This document shows, piece by piece, positions 1 through 5,076 of a DNA stretch of 5,076 nucleotides. The notes under the pieces are model-generated. The model ran no database searches. It saw only the letters and a program-made list of their open reading frames with translations, and was not told the DNA's origin. Every line of letters starts with the position of its first letter. The first letter of the stretch is position 1. Position numbers and translations under genes: made by a program. The stretch is from Thermoplasmatota archaeon (GTDB taxonomy: Archaea; Thermoplasmatota; Thermoplasmata; UBA10834), in NCBI GenBank assembly GCA_030836605.1, contig JAUPMC010000102.1, positions 1 to 5,076 of the forward strand, written 5' to 3'.

Positions 1-869
1 TGGACCCGAAGATGCTCGTCAAGGACATCGTCGCCGAACCCCTGCACGCGCAGCTCAAGCACTTCAGACTCGTCGAGGTCAAGGACGGCCAGGGCAAGTC
101 CGTCTACAAGATGGTCGACAAGAGGTACAACCTTGTCACGGCCAAGGACGCGGCGGGCATGGTCACGCTCAAGACGGTGCCCAAGGGCGGCGCCAAGGTC
201 AAGAAGGGGCCAGTCGGCGCTTACGACGGGCTGCTCCAGGACAAGATGGGGCTCGCGTCCGCGTCCAAGGGCACGGTCACGAAGAAGACCTGGACCAGGG
301 ACCGCGTGATAAGCCTGCTGGAGCGCGTCGGCCTCAACGTGGAGCACATGTACAGGTTCCCGCACGAGTTCAGCGGCGGGCAGAGGCAGAGGATAGGCAT
401 CGCGAGGGCGCTGTCGGTGAACCCCGACTTCGTCGTGCTCGACGAGCCGACCTCGGCCCTGGACGTGAGCGTCCAGGCGCAGATCCTGAACATGCTCAAC
501 GACCTCCAGGACGACTTCGGCCTGACATTCCTGTTCATATCCCACGACCTGAGCACGATCAGGTACATGTGCGACCGCGTGGCGGTCATGTACCTGGGCA
601 AGGTCGTCGAGTACGCCGTCAAGGACGAGCTGTTCGGCAAGCCCACGCACCCGTACACGGAGGCGTTGCTCTCGGTCATACCGGCGCCCGACCCCGACCT
701 GAGGAGGGACAGGATCATACTCGCGGGGGATGTGCCGAGCCCGGCCAATCCGCCGCCCGGCTGCAGGTTCCACACGAGGTGCCCGCTCGCGAGGGAGATC
801 TGCTCCAAGGAGGAGCCGCCCCTGACCGACAGGGGCAACGAGCACTTCGTGGCCTGCCATGTGCGCTAA
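1..869 (+). CDS. Oligopeptide/dipeptide ABC transporter ATP-binding protein (OppF/DppF class), 5' end missing
   Basis: This is the ATPase subunit of a peptide-type ABC importer; it would sit on the cytoplasmic face and power uptake through two permease subunits. The reading frame is open from the first complete codon at position 3. The first residues, [14 protein letters not shown], match the stretch just after the Q-loop in DppF, so Walker A and roughly 100 N-terminal residues lie upstream, and the ATG at 12 is internal. Numbering from that Met: signature FSGGQ 120-124, Walker B FVVLD 140-144 with catalytic E145, D-loop SALD just after, H-loop H178. The C-terminal oligo_HPY region begins around THPYTEALL and carries Cys251, Cys257, Cys264 and Cys282. 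That cysteine pattern is typical of peptide-importer ATPases, and in characterised members it can bind an Fe-S cluster. Between EPL (9-11) and VGL (106-108) there are about 94 residues where E. coli DppF has about 21. This is a lysine-rich insert in the helical subdomain. The class is certain; the exact substrate (peptides, or nickel or sugars in some relatives) is not. Confidence 0.95.
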   Translation, partial: DPKMLVKDIVAEPLHAQLKHFRLVEVKDGQGKSVYKMVDKRYNLVTAKDAAGMVTLKTVPKGGAKVKKGPVGAYDGLLQDKMGLASASKGTVTKKTWTRDRVISLLERVGLNVEHMYRFPHEFSGGQRQRIGIARALSVNPDFVVLDEPTSALDVSVQAQILNMLNDLQDDFGLTFLFISHDLSTIRYMCDRVAVMYLGKVVEYAVKDELFGKPTHPYTEALLSVIPAPDPDLRRDRIILAGDVPSPANPPPGCRFHTRCPLAREICSKEEPPLTDRGNEHFVACHVR

Positions 870-1257
870 GAAGGTCCGGGAAGGCGGGGCTGTCGACGGG
901 TCGGGGCCCCTGACTGACGAGGAGGAGCTACAGGCCGATGAGTTGGACGACGCGGCGGCCCTCAAGATCCACAGGAAGAAGATGGGGTGGCGGGAGTGGC
1001 TCCTCTACGACTTCCTCCGCTACTGGTACTGGGTCGGCGCGATAGCCCTCGTGGCGTTCTTCGTGACGCAGATATCGTGGATGTACCATGTCAAGGACCT
1101 CCTCGGGCTCTCAGTGCTCGCCGTCGCCGCCTTGGCGATGGTCGTGCTCGAGGCCTTCGCCTACAGGGGCATCTGGCCCGAGGGCGCCTACACGGAGGGG
1201 TGGCCCGCGGGCAGGAAGCTGAGGCGGGCGTTCAGGAAGCTCCGCTGGCGCCTGTGA
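859..1257 (+). CDS. Small two-helix membrane protein of unknown function, overlapping the ABC ATPase gene
   Basis: I do not recognise a family for this 132-residue protein. It has an acidic N-terminal tail (about residues 13-34) and an aromatic amphipathic stretch, [17 protein letters not shown] (42-58). Two hydrophobic segments that look like membrane helices follow, at about 57-76 and 81-102, then a very basic C-terminus ([14 protein letters not shown]). By the positive-inside rule the basic tail is probably cytoplasmic, which with two helices would put the N-terminus in the cytoplasm too. The ATG at 859 lies inside the last codons of the ABC ATPase gene, an 11-bp overlap. There is no visible Shine-Dalgarno, so translational coupling is likely. 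The consistent membrane-protein pattern and high-GC third positions support a real gene. Its position suggests an accessory part of the peptide transporter, but that is inference from context only. An in-frame TTG at 943 is a possible later start; its nearest purine-rich motif (921-927) is too far away to favour it. Confidence 0.75.
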   Translation: MCAKKVREGGAVDGSGPLTDEEELQADELDDAAALKIHRKKMGWREWLLYDFLRYWYWVGAIALVAFFVTQISWMYHVKDLLGLSVLAVAALAMVVLEAFAYRGIWPEGAYTEGWPAGRKLRRAFRKLRWRL

Positions 1258-1265
1258 GGGCCTGC

Positions 1266-1271
1266 CTTAAA
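1266..1271 (+). promoter_or_regulatory. Candidate archaeal box A (TATA-like) upstream of the site-2 protease gene
   Basis: CTTAAA matches the loose archaeal box A pattern YTTAWA and sits in an AT-rich patch within an otherwise GC-rich spacer. A start about 25 bases downstream (near 1293-1296) would give a leader of about 25 bases that includes the ribosome binding site. The purine-rich BRE normally found just upstream is not clear here. Confidence 0.3.
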
Positions 1272-1309
1272 CTAGAGGCGAGGCGATTACGGGACCGCAG
1301 GTCGACCGC

Positions 1310-1317
1310 GAGGGGAT
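1310..1317 (+). promoter_or_regulatory. Shine-Dalgarno site for the site-2 protease gene
   Basis: GAGGGGAT differs by one base from the GAGGTGAT complement of the archaeal 16S rRNA 3' end. Its GAGG core ends 7 bases before the ATG at 1321. It is the best ribosome binding site in the window and fixes the start of the protease gene. Confidence 0.6.
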
Positions 1318-1320
1318 AGC

Positions 1321-2967
1321 ATGGGTTGGTTCGAGATAGTCGCCATCATCCTGGCCGCATACCTCGCGGTCCTCGCCCTGGGCCACTACACGGGCGTCTG
1401 GAGCCGCGTCGGGGTCCGGGCCTACGGGCCCGTGCTCCTCTGGAGGACCAGGCGCGGCATAGACATCATCAAGCGGCTGGCCAGGCGGGGGAAGGGCTGG
1501 CGCCGGGCCTCGACCGTCGGGGCCGGCGTCTCGCTGGCCATCATGGCCGTCCTCACGCTGTTCCTGCTGTGGGTGTCGTTGTCGGACCCCGCGCTGCCCA
1601 AGGCGGAGGAGGCGTCCGAGGAGGTGGGGCCAGGGCTGCCCACGGAGAGCCTCGCGTGGACCCTCTTCTACGGTGGTCTGGGGATGACCGTCGCCGTGTT
1701 CGCGCACGAGATAGGGCACGGGGTCGTCGCGGCCGCCCACAGGCTGAGGCTCGACTCCGTCGGGGTCCTGTTCGTCGCCATCCCGGTCGGGGCGTTCGTC
1801 GAGCCGAACGACGAGGACATTGCGGAGGCGGACGCGCGCACCATGATGAAGGTCTACGCCGCGGGGGTGGCGGCCAACATGCTCGTCGCCTTTGCGTGCC
1901 TGGCGGTCCTGGCGTGGGCCGTCGTGCCCTCGGCCGCCCCGGTCGAGGACGGCGTGCTCGTGACAGCGGTGGCCCAGGACTCCCCAGGCGCCGTGTTCGG
2001 GGTCTCCGTGTGGAGCGAGGTCGTCGCCATCGGGGACGACCCCGTCGCGGGCGCCCCGTCCTTCGACGGGATGTGGTTCGAGGAACCAGGAGGCATCATC
2101 AGCGTCTCGGTCAGGTACGGGGACGAGAGGACCTCGGTCCTGCTGCCCCAGGGGATGGCGGTCACGCAGGTCCTGGACGGCCCCGCGGAGAACGCGATGC
2201 TGAGGCCGGGCATGATCATACAGAGCCTCAACGGGACCGCGATACACTCGGAGGCGCAGCTGAGGTCCGTGGTGGAGAACTCGACTCACAAGGAACCGAT
2301 CCCCATCACGGTCCTCGTCCCTGGCGAGGACCCCGTCCTCGGCGAATGGTTCGTGAGGGACGAGAGCATCGTCACCGTGAACCTCACCTCCAAGTGGCTA
2401 TGGTACTACACGCACTACAACTACCTGAACGAGGAGGAGTACAAGAACCTCAGCTTCATGGGGATAGACGTCGCCCCGTTCGGCCTCACCGCCGTCGGGG
2501 CCGAGCACCTGACCGACCTCTACGCGCACCCTTACGGGCGCGTGCAGGACCCCGGGGACCTCGTGGACTCCACGGTCAGGCTGCTGACCCTCCCGTTCAT
2601 AGGTTATTCCCCAGTTCTGCCGCCGGCGACCGACCTGTACGAGCCCGGCGGGCTCGGGTCCGCGCTCCCCGACTGGGCGTTCTGGGGGCTCGTCAACACC
2701 CTCTACTGGGTCTTCTGGGGGAACGTCATGCTCGGGTTCGCGAACGCCCTGCCCGCCCTGCCGTTCGACGGGGGGTACCTGTTCAGGGACGTGCTCCGCT
2801 GGCTCCTGGGGTACCCGAGGAGCAGGCTGAAGGGCATCGAGAAGGTCACCTATCAGAGGAGGTTCACCGAGCCCGGGGAGGCCTGGCTGGTCAGGTGGTT
2901 GACCATATCGCTGACCGTCGCCACGCTCGCCCTCGTGGCGTGGCTGCTCCTAGAGGCATCTATCTGA
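1321..2967 (+). CDS. Site-2 protease family (M50) intramembrane zinc metalloprotease with PDZ-like region
   Basis: A 548-residue polytopic membrane protease that would cut transmembrane segments of substrate proteins inside the bilayer, as S2P and RseP do to release membrane-bound regulators. The zinc site is complete: HEIGH at 129-133 (His129, catalytic Glu130, His133), and NALPALPFDGG at 475-485, where Asp483 is the third zinc ligand. Probable membrane helices are at about 3-21, 66-87, 111-133 (carrying HEIGH), 178-203, 452-474 and 525-545. The GAFVEPND motif (157-164) and AAGVAAN (180-186) are typical of archaeal S2Ps. Between the two catalytic motifs lies a large soluble region. A degenerate PDZ-like stretch starts near 211, a clear PDZ core runs from GMAV to about 335 (VLDGPAENAMLRPGMIIQSL at 284-303), and a segment rich in Tyr and Trp follows (about 345-450). 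The start is set by the Shine-Dalgarno at 1310. The substrate cannot be inferred: no anti-sigma or membrane-bound regulator is adjacent. Confidence 0.93.
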   Translation: MGWFEIVAIILAAYLAVLALGHYTGVWSRVGVRAYGPVLLWRTRRGIDIIKRLARRGKGWRRASTVGAGVSLAIMAVLTLFLLWVSLSDPALPKAEEASEEVGPGLPTESLAWTLFYGGLGMTVAVFAHEIGHGVVAAAHRLRLDSVGVLFVAIPVGAFVEPNDEDIAEADARTMMKVYAAGVAANMLVAFACLAVLAWAVVPSAAPVEDGVLVTAVAQDSPGAVFGVSVWSEVVAIGDDPVAGAPSFDGMWFEEPGGIISVSVRYGDERTSVLLPQGMAVTQVLDGPAENAMLRPGMIIQSLNGTAIHSEAQLRSVVENSTHKEPIPITVLVPGEDPVLGEWFVRDESIVTVNLTSKWLWYYTHYNYLNEEEYKNLSFMGIDVAPFGLTAVGAEHLTDLYAHPYGRVQDPGDLVDSTVRLLTLPFIGYSPVLPPATDLYEPGGLGSALPDWAFWGLVNTLYWVFWGNVMLGFANALPALPFDGGYLFRDVLRWLLGYPRSRLKGIEKVTYQRRFTEPGEAWLVRWLTISLTVATLALVAWLLLEASI

Positions 2968-2990
2968 CCTAGTGACCTATGACCAAAGCC

Positions 2991-2997
2991 ATTTCTA
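2991..2997 (+). promoter_or_regulatory. Weak box-A-like element upstream of the PHP gene
   Basis: ATTTCTA is the most T-rich spot in the 52-base spacer after the protease gene. Its centre is about 26 bases before the ATG at 3020. With no Shine-Dalgarno present, this spacing would suit a leaderless transcript, common in archaea. The match to box A is poor, so this is only a candidate. Confidence 0.2.
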
Positions 2998-3019
2998 GGG
3001 CTACCGGCATTCAAGCGCG

Positions 3020-3904
3020 ATGGACGGCAAGGCGGACCTGCACACCCACACGAAGCACTCGGGACTGTCCAAGGTGCTGTTCCTTCAGATACCCGACTCC
3101 GTCTCCGAGCCGGAGGACGTCGTCAGGGCGGCGGAGGCGCGGCGCCTCGACGTCCTGTGCGTCACCGACCACAACAGCATCAAAGGGGGGCTCGAGGCGA
3201 AGAAGCACGCCAAGTCCGTGGAGGTCGTCGTCGGGGAGGAGGTGCAGACCGCGGACGGGGAGGTCCTCGGGCTGTTCCTGAACGACAACGTGCCCTCGGG
3301 GCTCACCGCCCAGGAGACGATAGACATCATCCACGGCATGGGAGGGGTCGCGGTCGCCGCCCATCCGTTCAGCGCTCACTGCTCGGCCCTGGGAGACAAG
3401 GCCCTCGAGCTGGACCTGGACGGCATAGAGGTCTTCAACGCGTTCCACCGGGACAGGTACTCGAACGACCTGGCCGTAAGCAGGTGCTCCGAGTCCGGCA
3501 AGGCTCTCACGGGTGGCAGCGACGCGCACGCCCCCATGATGGTAGGGGACGGCTACACGACCTTCGAGGGCAGGACCGCCGAGGAGCTGAGGAAGGCCAT
3601 CGTGAACCGCAGGACGGGCCACGGGGGCCAGTACACGACGATCCGGAACGTGGTCTGGATGACCACCCTGTTGGTCCTGGACCTGCAGAAGATCCTGGCC
3701 AGGTCGCTGGTCGGGGCGGAGGACAACCAGAGGACGGAGTACTCCGAGGCCATCCGCCGCATGAAGAAGGCCACGAAGGCGGTCTCCCTGGGCGCGACAT
3801 TCATGTTCCTCCTGCCGCCGACGGCGTTCGTCGCGAGCGTGGTCGGGGACAGGCTAAACACGGCAAAATCGAGGAGCAACTGGCTCAGGCACAATAGCAG
3901 GTGA
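3020..3904 (+). CDS. PHP-domain metal-dependent phosphoesterase with C-terminal hydrophobic helix
   Basis: A 294-residue protein of the PHP family, which hydrolyses phosphoester bonds using a cluster of divalent metals. All core motifs are visible: DLHTHT (6-11; His8 and His10), TDHN (49-52; Asp50 and His51), GEE (72-74; probably Glu74), AAHPF around His115, IEVFN (136-140), and GGSDAH (165-170; Asp168 and His170). The order and spacing resemble the compact stand-alone PHP proteins of archaea, related to the TrpH/YciV group but without the long middle insert of E. coli YciV. After the catalytic domain (about 1-200) come a mildly hydrophobic stretch (about 210-230), a charged segment, and a strong hydrophobic helix at about 254-276 with a basic tail. 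This suggests membrane attachment. An in-frame TAG at 2996 rules out any upstream start, so the ATG at 3020 is the first possible one. The substrate (nucleotide, nucleic acid or sugar phosphate) is unknown. Confidence 0.92.
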   Translation: MDGKADLHTHTKHSGLSKVLFLQIPDSVSEPEDVVRAAEARRLDVLCVTDHNSIKGGLEAKKHAKSVEVVVGEEVQTADGEVLGLFLNDNVPSGLTAQETIDIIHGMGGVAVAAHPFSAHCSALGDKALELDLDGIEVFNAFHRDRYSNDLAVSRCSESGKALTGGSDAHAPMMVGDGYTTFEGRTAEELRKAIVNRRTGHGGQYTTIRNVVWMTTLLVLDLQKILARSLVGAEDNQRTEYSEAIRRMKKATKAVSLGATFMFLLPPTAFVASVVGDRLNTAKSRSNWLRHNSR

Positions 3905-3940
3905 CCGGCCCACCGCCAGCCGGCCGTGTCAGGCGATGCC

Positions 3941-3949
3941 TTTTGATAT
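3941..3949 (+). promoter_or_regulatory. Candidate box A for the Fe-S protein gene
   Basis: TTTTGATAT is an AT-rich run in a GC-rich 78-base spacer, about 38 bases before the ATG at 3983, preceded by purine-rich AGGCGATG (3931-3938) that could act as a BRE. A start about 25 bases downstream, near 3970, would leave a leader of about 12 bases holding the Shine-Dalgarno. The four Ts could instead contribute to termination of the PHP transcript. Confidence 0.35.
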
Positions 3950-3959
3950 CACGAGCGGC

Positions 3960-3977
3960 ATCCTCTCACAGAGGGAT
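3960..3977 (+). promoter_or_regulatory. Shine-Dalgarno inside a small inverted repeat, before the Fe-S protein gene
   Basis: GAGGGAT (3971-3977), 5 bases before the ATG, is the ribosome binding site. It forms the right arm of an imperfect hairpin: ATCCTCT (3960-3966), loop CAC, AGAGGGAT (3970-3977), giving 7 base pairs with one bulged G. If transcription starts upstream of 3960 the hairpin would mask the site. If it starts near 3970, as the box A candidate implies, the left arm would be absent from the mRNA. Confidence 0.4.
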
Positions 3978-3982
3978 ACGGA

Positions 3983-4729
3983 ATGGCCGTCAGGAAGATC
4001 ATCGAGATAGACGAGGAGAAGTGCGACGGGTGCGGCCAGTGCGTCCTCGCGTGCGCCGAGGGCGCGCTGAAGCTCGTGGGCGGGAAGGCCAAGGTCGTCA
4101 GCGACGTGTTCTGCGACGGCCTGGGCGCGTGCATAGGCGAGTGCCCCCAGGGGGCGCTGAAGATCATCGAGAGGGAGGCCCCGGGGTTCGACGAGGAGGC
4201 CGCGAAGGAGCATGTCGGGAAGGGGCGCGCCCGCGAGGGACAGCCCGTGGCGACCGAGCCCTGCGGGTGCCCGTCATCCAATCCCATGATACTGAGGGTC
4301 GGCCAGGGCATGCCAAGGGCGCCGGCGAACGCCGGCGAGCACGCCCACCACATGCCCCCGGAGCTGACCAACTGGCCGGTCCAGTGGAGGCTCGTGCAGC
4401 CGGCCATGCCGTTCTTCAAGGGAGCGGACCTGCTGTTGTCGGCGGACTGCGTCCCGTTCGCGTACAGGGACTTCCACGGCAGGTTCCTCAAGGGGAGGCC
4501 CGTCATCACCGGGTGTCCGAAGCTGGACGAGCAGCAGGCCTACCTGGACAAGCTCACGGCCATCTTCAAGGAGGCGACCCCCAGGAGCGTCACCGTCGTC
4601 ATCATGGAGGTGCCCTGTTGCCAGGGGCTGCTGAGGCTGACCATGGAGGCCTTGAGGCGGTCAGGGAAGGACATCCCCGTCAACAAGCACGTGGTCTCCA
4701 TCGAGGGGAAGGTCCTGGTGGAGGAATGA
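3983..4729 (+). CDS. Ferredoxin-like iron-sulfur protein with conserved cysteine-rich C-terminal domain, function unknown
   Basis: A 248-residue, probably cytoplasmic protein. Residues 1-65 form a two-cluster ferredoxin domain. The first motif is a full Cys14-x2-Cys17-x2-Cys20-x3-Cys24; the second is Cys44-x5-Cys50-x3-Cys54-Pro in the context CDGLGAC, with Leu47 where the second cysteine normally sits. One standard [4Fe-4S] cluster is expected (Cys14, 17, 20, 54). The other site (Cys44, Cys50, Cys24) has only three cysteines, so it may be a [3Fe-4S] or labile cluster. A linker with CGCP (Cys94, Cys96) and HAHH (120-123) leads to a domain with the motifs LTNWPVQ (128-134), FFKGADLL, ADC (Cys156), GCPKLD (Cys178) and MEVPCC (Cys212, Cys213). 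From memory these motifs mark a ferredoxin family of anaerobic bacteria and methanogens with no settled function. Electron transfer or redox sensing is plausible. The start is supported by GAGGGAT 5 bases upstream. Confidence 0.9.
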   Translation: MAVRKIIEIDEEKCDGCGQCVLACAEGALKLVGGKAKVVSDVFCDGLGACIGECPQGALKIIEREAPGFDEEAAKEHVGKGRAREGQPVATEPCGCPSSNPMILRVGQGMPRAPANAGEHAHHMPPELTNWPVQWRLVQPAMPFFKGADLLLSADCVPFAYRDFHGRFLKGRPVITGCPKLDEQQAYLDKLTAIFKEATPRSVTVVIMEVPCCQGLLRLTMEALRRSGKDIPVNKHVVSIEGKVLVEE

Positions 4730-4775
4730 CCTGGTCGGAGCGCATAAGTGCGACCTACGCCATGGCCTCCCGGAT

Positions 4776-5076
4776 ATGACCCTGGACATCTCTTGGACGA
4801 GGACCGCGCTGAAGCTGCCGCCGGAGGTGAGGAGAGACCTCGCCCTGAGGCTGTCCGCCATGAGCAGGTACTTCCCGGAGATGAGGCGGGACCTCAAGGT
4901 CGGCATCACGAGGTCGTACGACGGTTCCGTGTTCCAGGACAAGGACGGCTCCGTGAAGCTGATGCTCGAGGTCCGGAGGCGCAGGGGCGGCGGCTGGAGA
5001 CTGCCGACGCGTTGGACCATCGCCCACGAGCTGATGCACCTGGCGCAGTTCAACTCGAAGGGCATCCCGGGAGGGG
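4776..5076 (+). CDS. Predicted HExxH zinc metallopeptidase, 3' end missing
   Basis: The frame is open from the ATG at 4776 to the window edge: 100 codons plus one base, with no stop. Near the end is TIAHELMHLAQ, a zincin motif with His84, Glu85 and His88, followed at 97-100 by IPGG. HELMH plus IPGG resembles a small archaeal family of putative metallopeptidases (SprT-like or related zincins), where IPGG is often followed by Glu; that comparison is from memory. The third zinc ligand would lie downstream. The N-terminal 80 residues are basic and soluble, with no signal peptide or membrane segment, pointing to a cytoplasmic enzyme. No ATG, GTG or TTG lies in frame between the end of the Fe-S gene and 4776, so this start is well placed. 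No Shine-Dalgarno is visible; CATAAG at 4743-4748, about 30 bases upstream, could be a weak promoter element for a nearly leaderless transcript. Confidence 0.82.
   Translation, partial: MTLDISWTRTALKLPPEVRRDLALRLSAMSRYFPEMRRDLKVGITRSYDGSVFQDKDGSVKLMLEVRRRRGGGWRLPTRWTIAHELMHLAQFNSKGIPGG

Noticed and set aside
1267..2289. A 340-codon antisense open frame opposite the site-2 protease.
   Set aside because: Long antisense frames are common opposite GC-rich genes because stop codons are rare. The translation is low-complexity (Arg, Gly, Asp, His, Pro) and has no start signal or motif.
1326..2972. A second long + strand open frame, the same length (548 codons) as the site-2 protease and almost fully overlapping it.
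   Set aside because: Its translation is dominated by Arg, Gly, Pro and Ala with no motif or membrane pattern, as expected for an off-frame reading of a GC-rich gene. The protease frame carries every catalytic motif. The equal length is coincidence.
3011..3622. A 203-codon antisense open frame opposite the PHP gene, and a similar + strand frame at 3157-3897.
   Set aside because: Both overlap a gene with complete PHP motifs, have biased composition and show no recognisable domain.
3905..3926. GC-rich inverted repeat after the PHP stop (CCGGC...GCCGG, or in a shifted register CGGCC...GGCCG), with TTTT 15 bases further on, as a terminator.
   Set aside because: The stem is only 5 bp, two registers compete, the T run is short and distant, and such repeats are expected by chance at this GC content. 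Archaeal terminators also rely mainly on T runs.
4321..4340. Direct repeat of GCCGGCGA in the Fe-S gene.
   Set aside because: It encodes Ala-Pro-Ala-Asn-Ala-Gly-Glu within the linker, occurs only twice and is explained by alanine/glycine codon bias.
4742..4753. Short palindrome-like CGCA-TAAG-TGCG in the spacer before the zincin gene, as an operator.
   Set aside because: A 4-bp arm is too short to distinguish from chance, although it overlaps the AT-rich patch that may be a promoter.
3901..4779. A 292-codon + strand frame overlapping the Fe-S protein gene.
   Set aside because: It starts at a position without a ribosome binding site and reads as Arg/Gly-rich shadow sequence, whereas the other frame holds the cysteine motifs.
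1..5076. A defence system, CRISPR array, mobile element or biosynthetic cluster.
   Set aside because: No repeats with regular spacing, transposase, integrase, nuclease-helicase or synthetase motifs are visible in either strand. Base composition and codon use look uniform throughout, which argues against recent transfer.

Overview
The window reads as a gene-dense, high-GC archaeal chromosome segment. All six genes are on the + strand, two of them cut by the window edges. Archaeal origin is inferred from three things. Arginine is mostly encoded by AGG (11 of 14 Arg codons in the Fe-S protein gene) and isoleucine often by ATA, despite the high GC. Several genes lack a Shine-Dalgarno and have short AT-rich, box-A-like patches upstream instead. 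The site-2 protease and PHP protein resemble archaeal types. A Thermoplasmata-related euryarchaeon is my best guess, but no rRNA or marker gene is present to prove it.

Layout. Positions 1-869 hold the 3' part of an oligopeptide/dipeptide-type ABC transporter ATPase (OppF/DppF class), with an unusual lysine-rich insert of about 70 residues. Overlapping its stop by 11 bp is a 132-residue protein with two membrane helices (859-1257), probably made from the same transcript. After a short gap with a candidate promoter and a good Shine-Dalgarno comes a 548-residue site-2 protease (M50) with PDZ-like sequence between its two active-site motifs (1321-2967). Next is a PHP-domain metal-dependent phosphoesterase with a C-terminal hydrophobic helix (3020-3904). 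Then comes a 248-residue ferredoxin-like protein with a cysteine-rich C-terminal domain of a family found in anaerobes (3983-4729). The window ends inside a predicted HExxH zinc metallopeptidase (4776-5076, incomplete at its 3' end).

How the genes work together. Only the first two look like an operon pair, the tail of a peptide-uptake operon. The other four are co-directional but separated by 46-78 bp, and three of them have their own weak promoter-like signals. I see no pathway that unites them. Two metallopeptidases and a membrane-anchored phosphoesterase in one stretch are suggestive, but this could equally be ordinary gene packing.

I found no tRNA, rRNA, CRISPR array, insertion sequence, integrase or convincing terminator, and no gene-free stretch longer than 80 bases. 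Nothing here amounts to a demonstrable new system. The points most worth following are the ABC ATPase insert, the overlapping two-helix protein, the atypical cysteine pattern of the Fe-S protein, and the membrane-tailed PHP protein.
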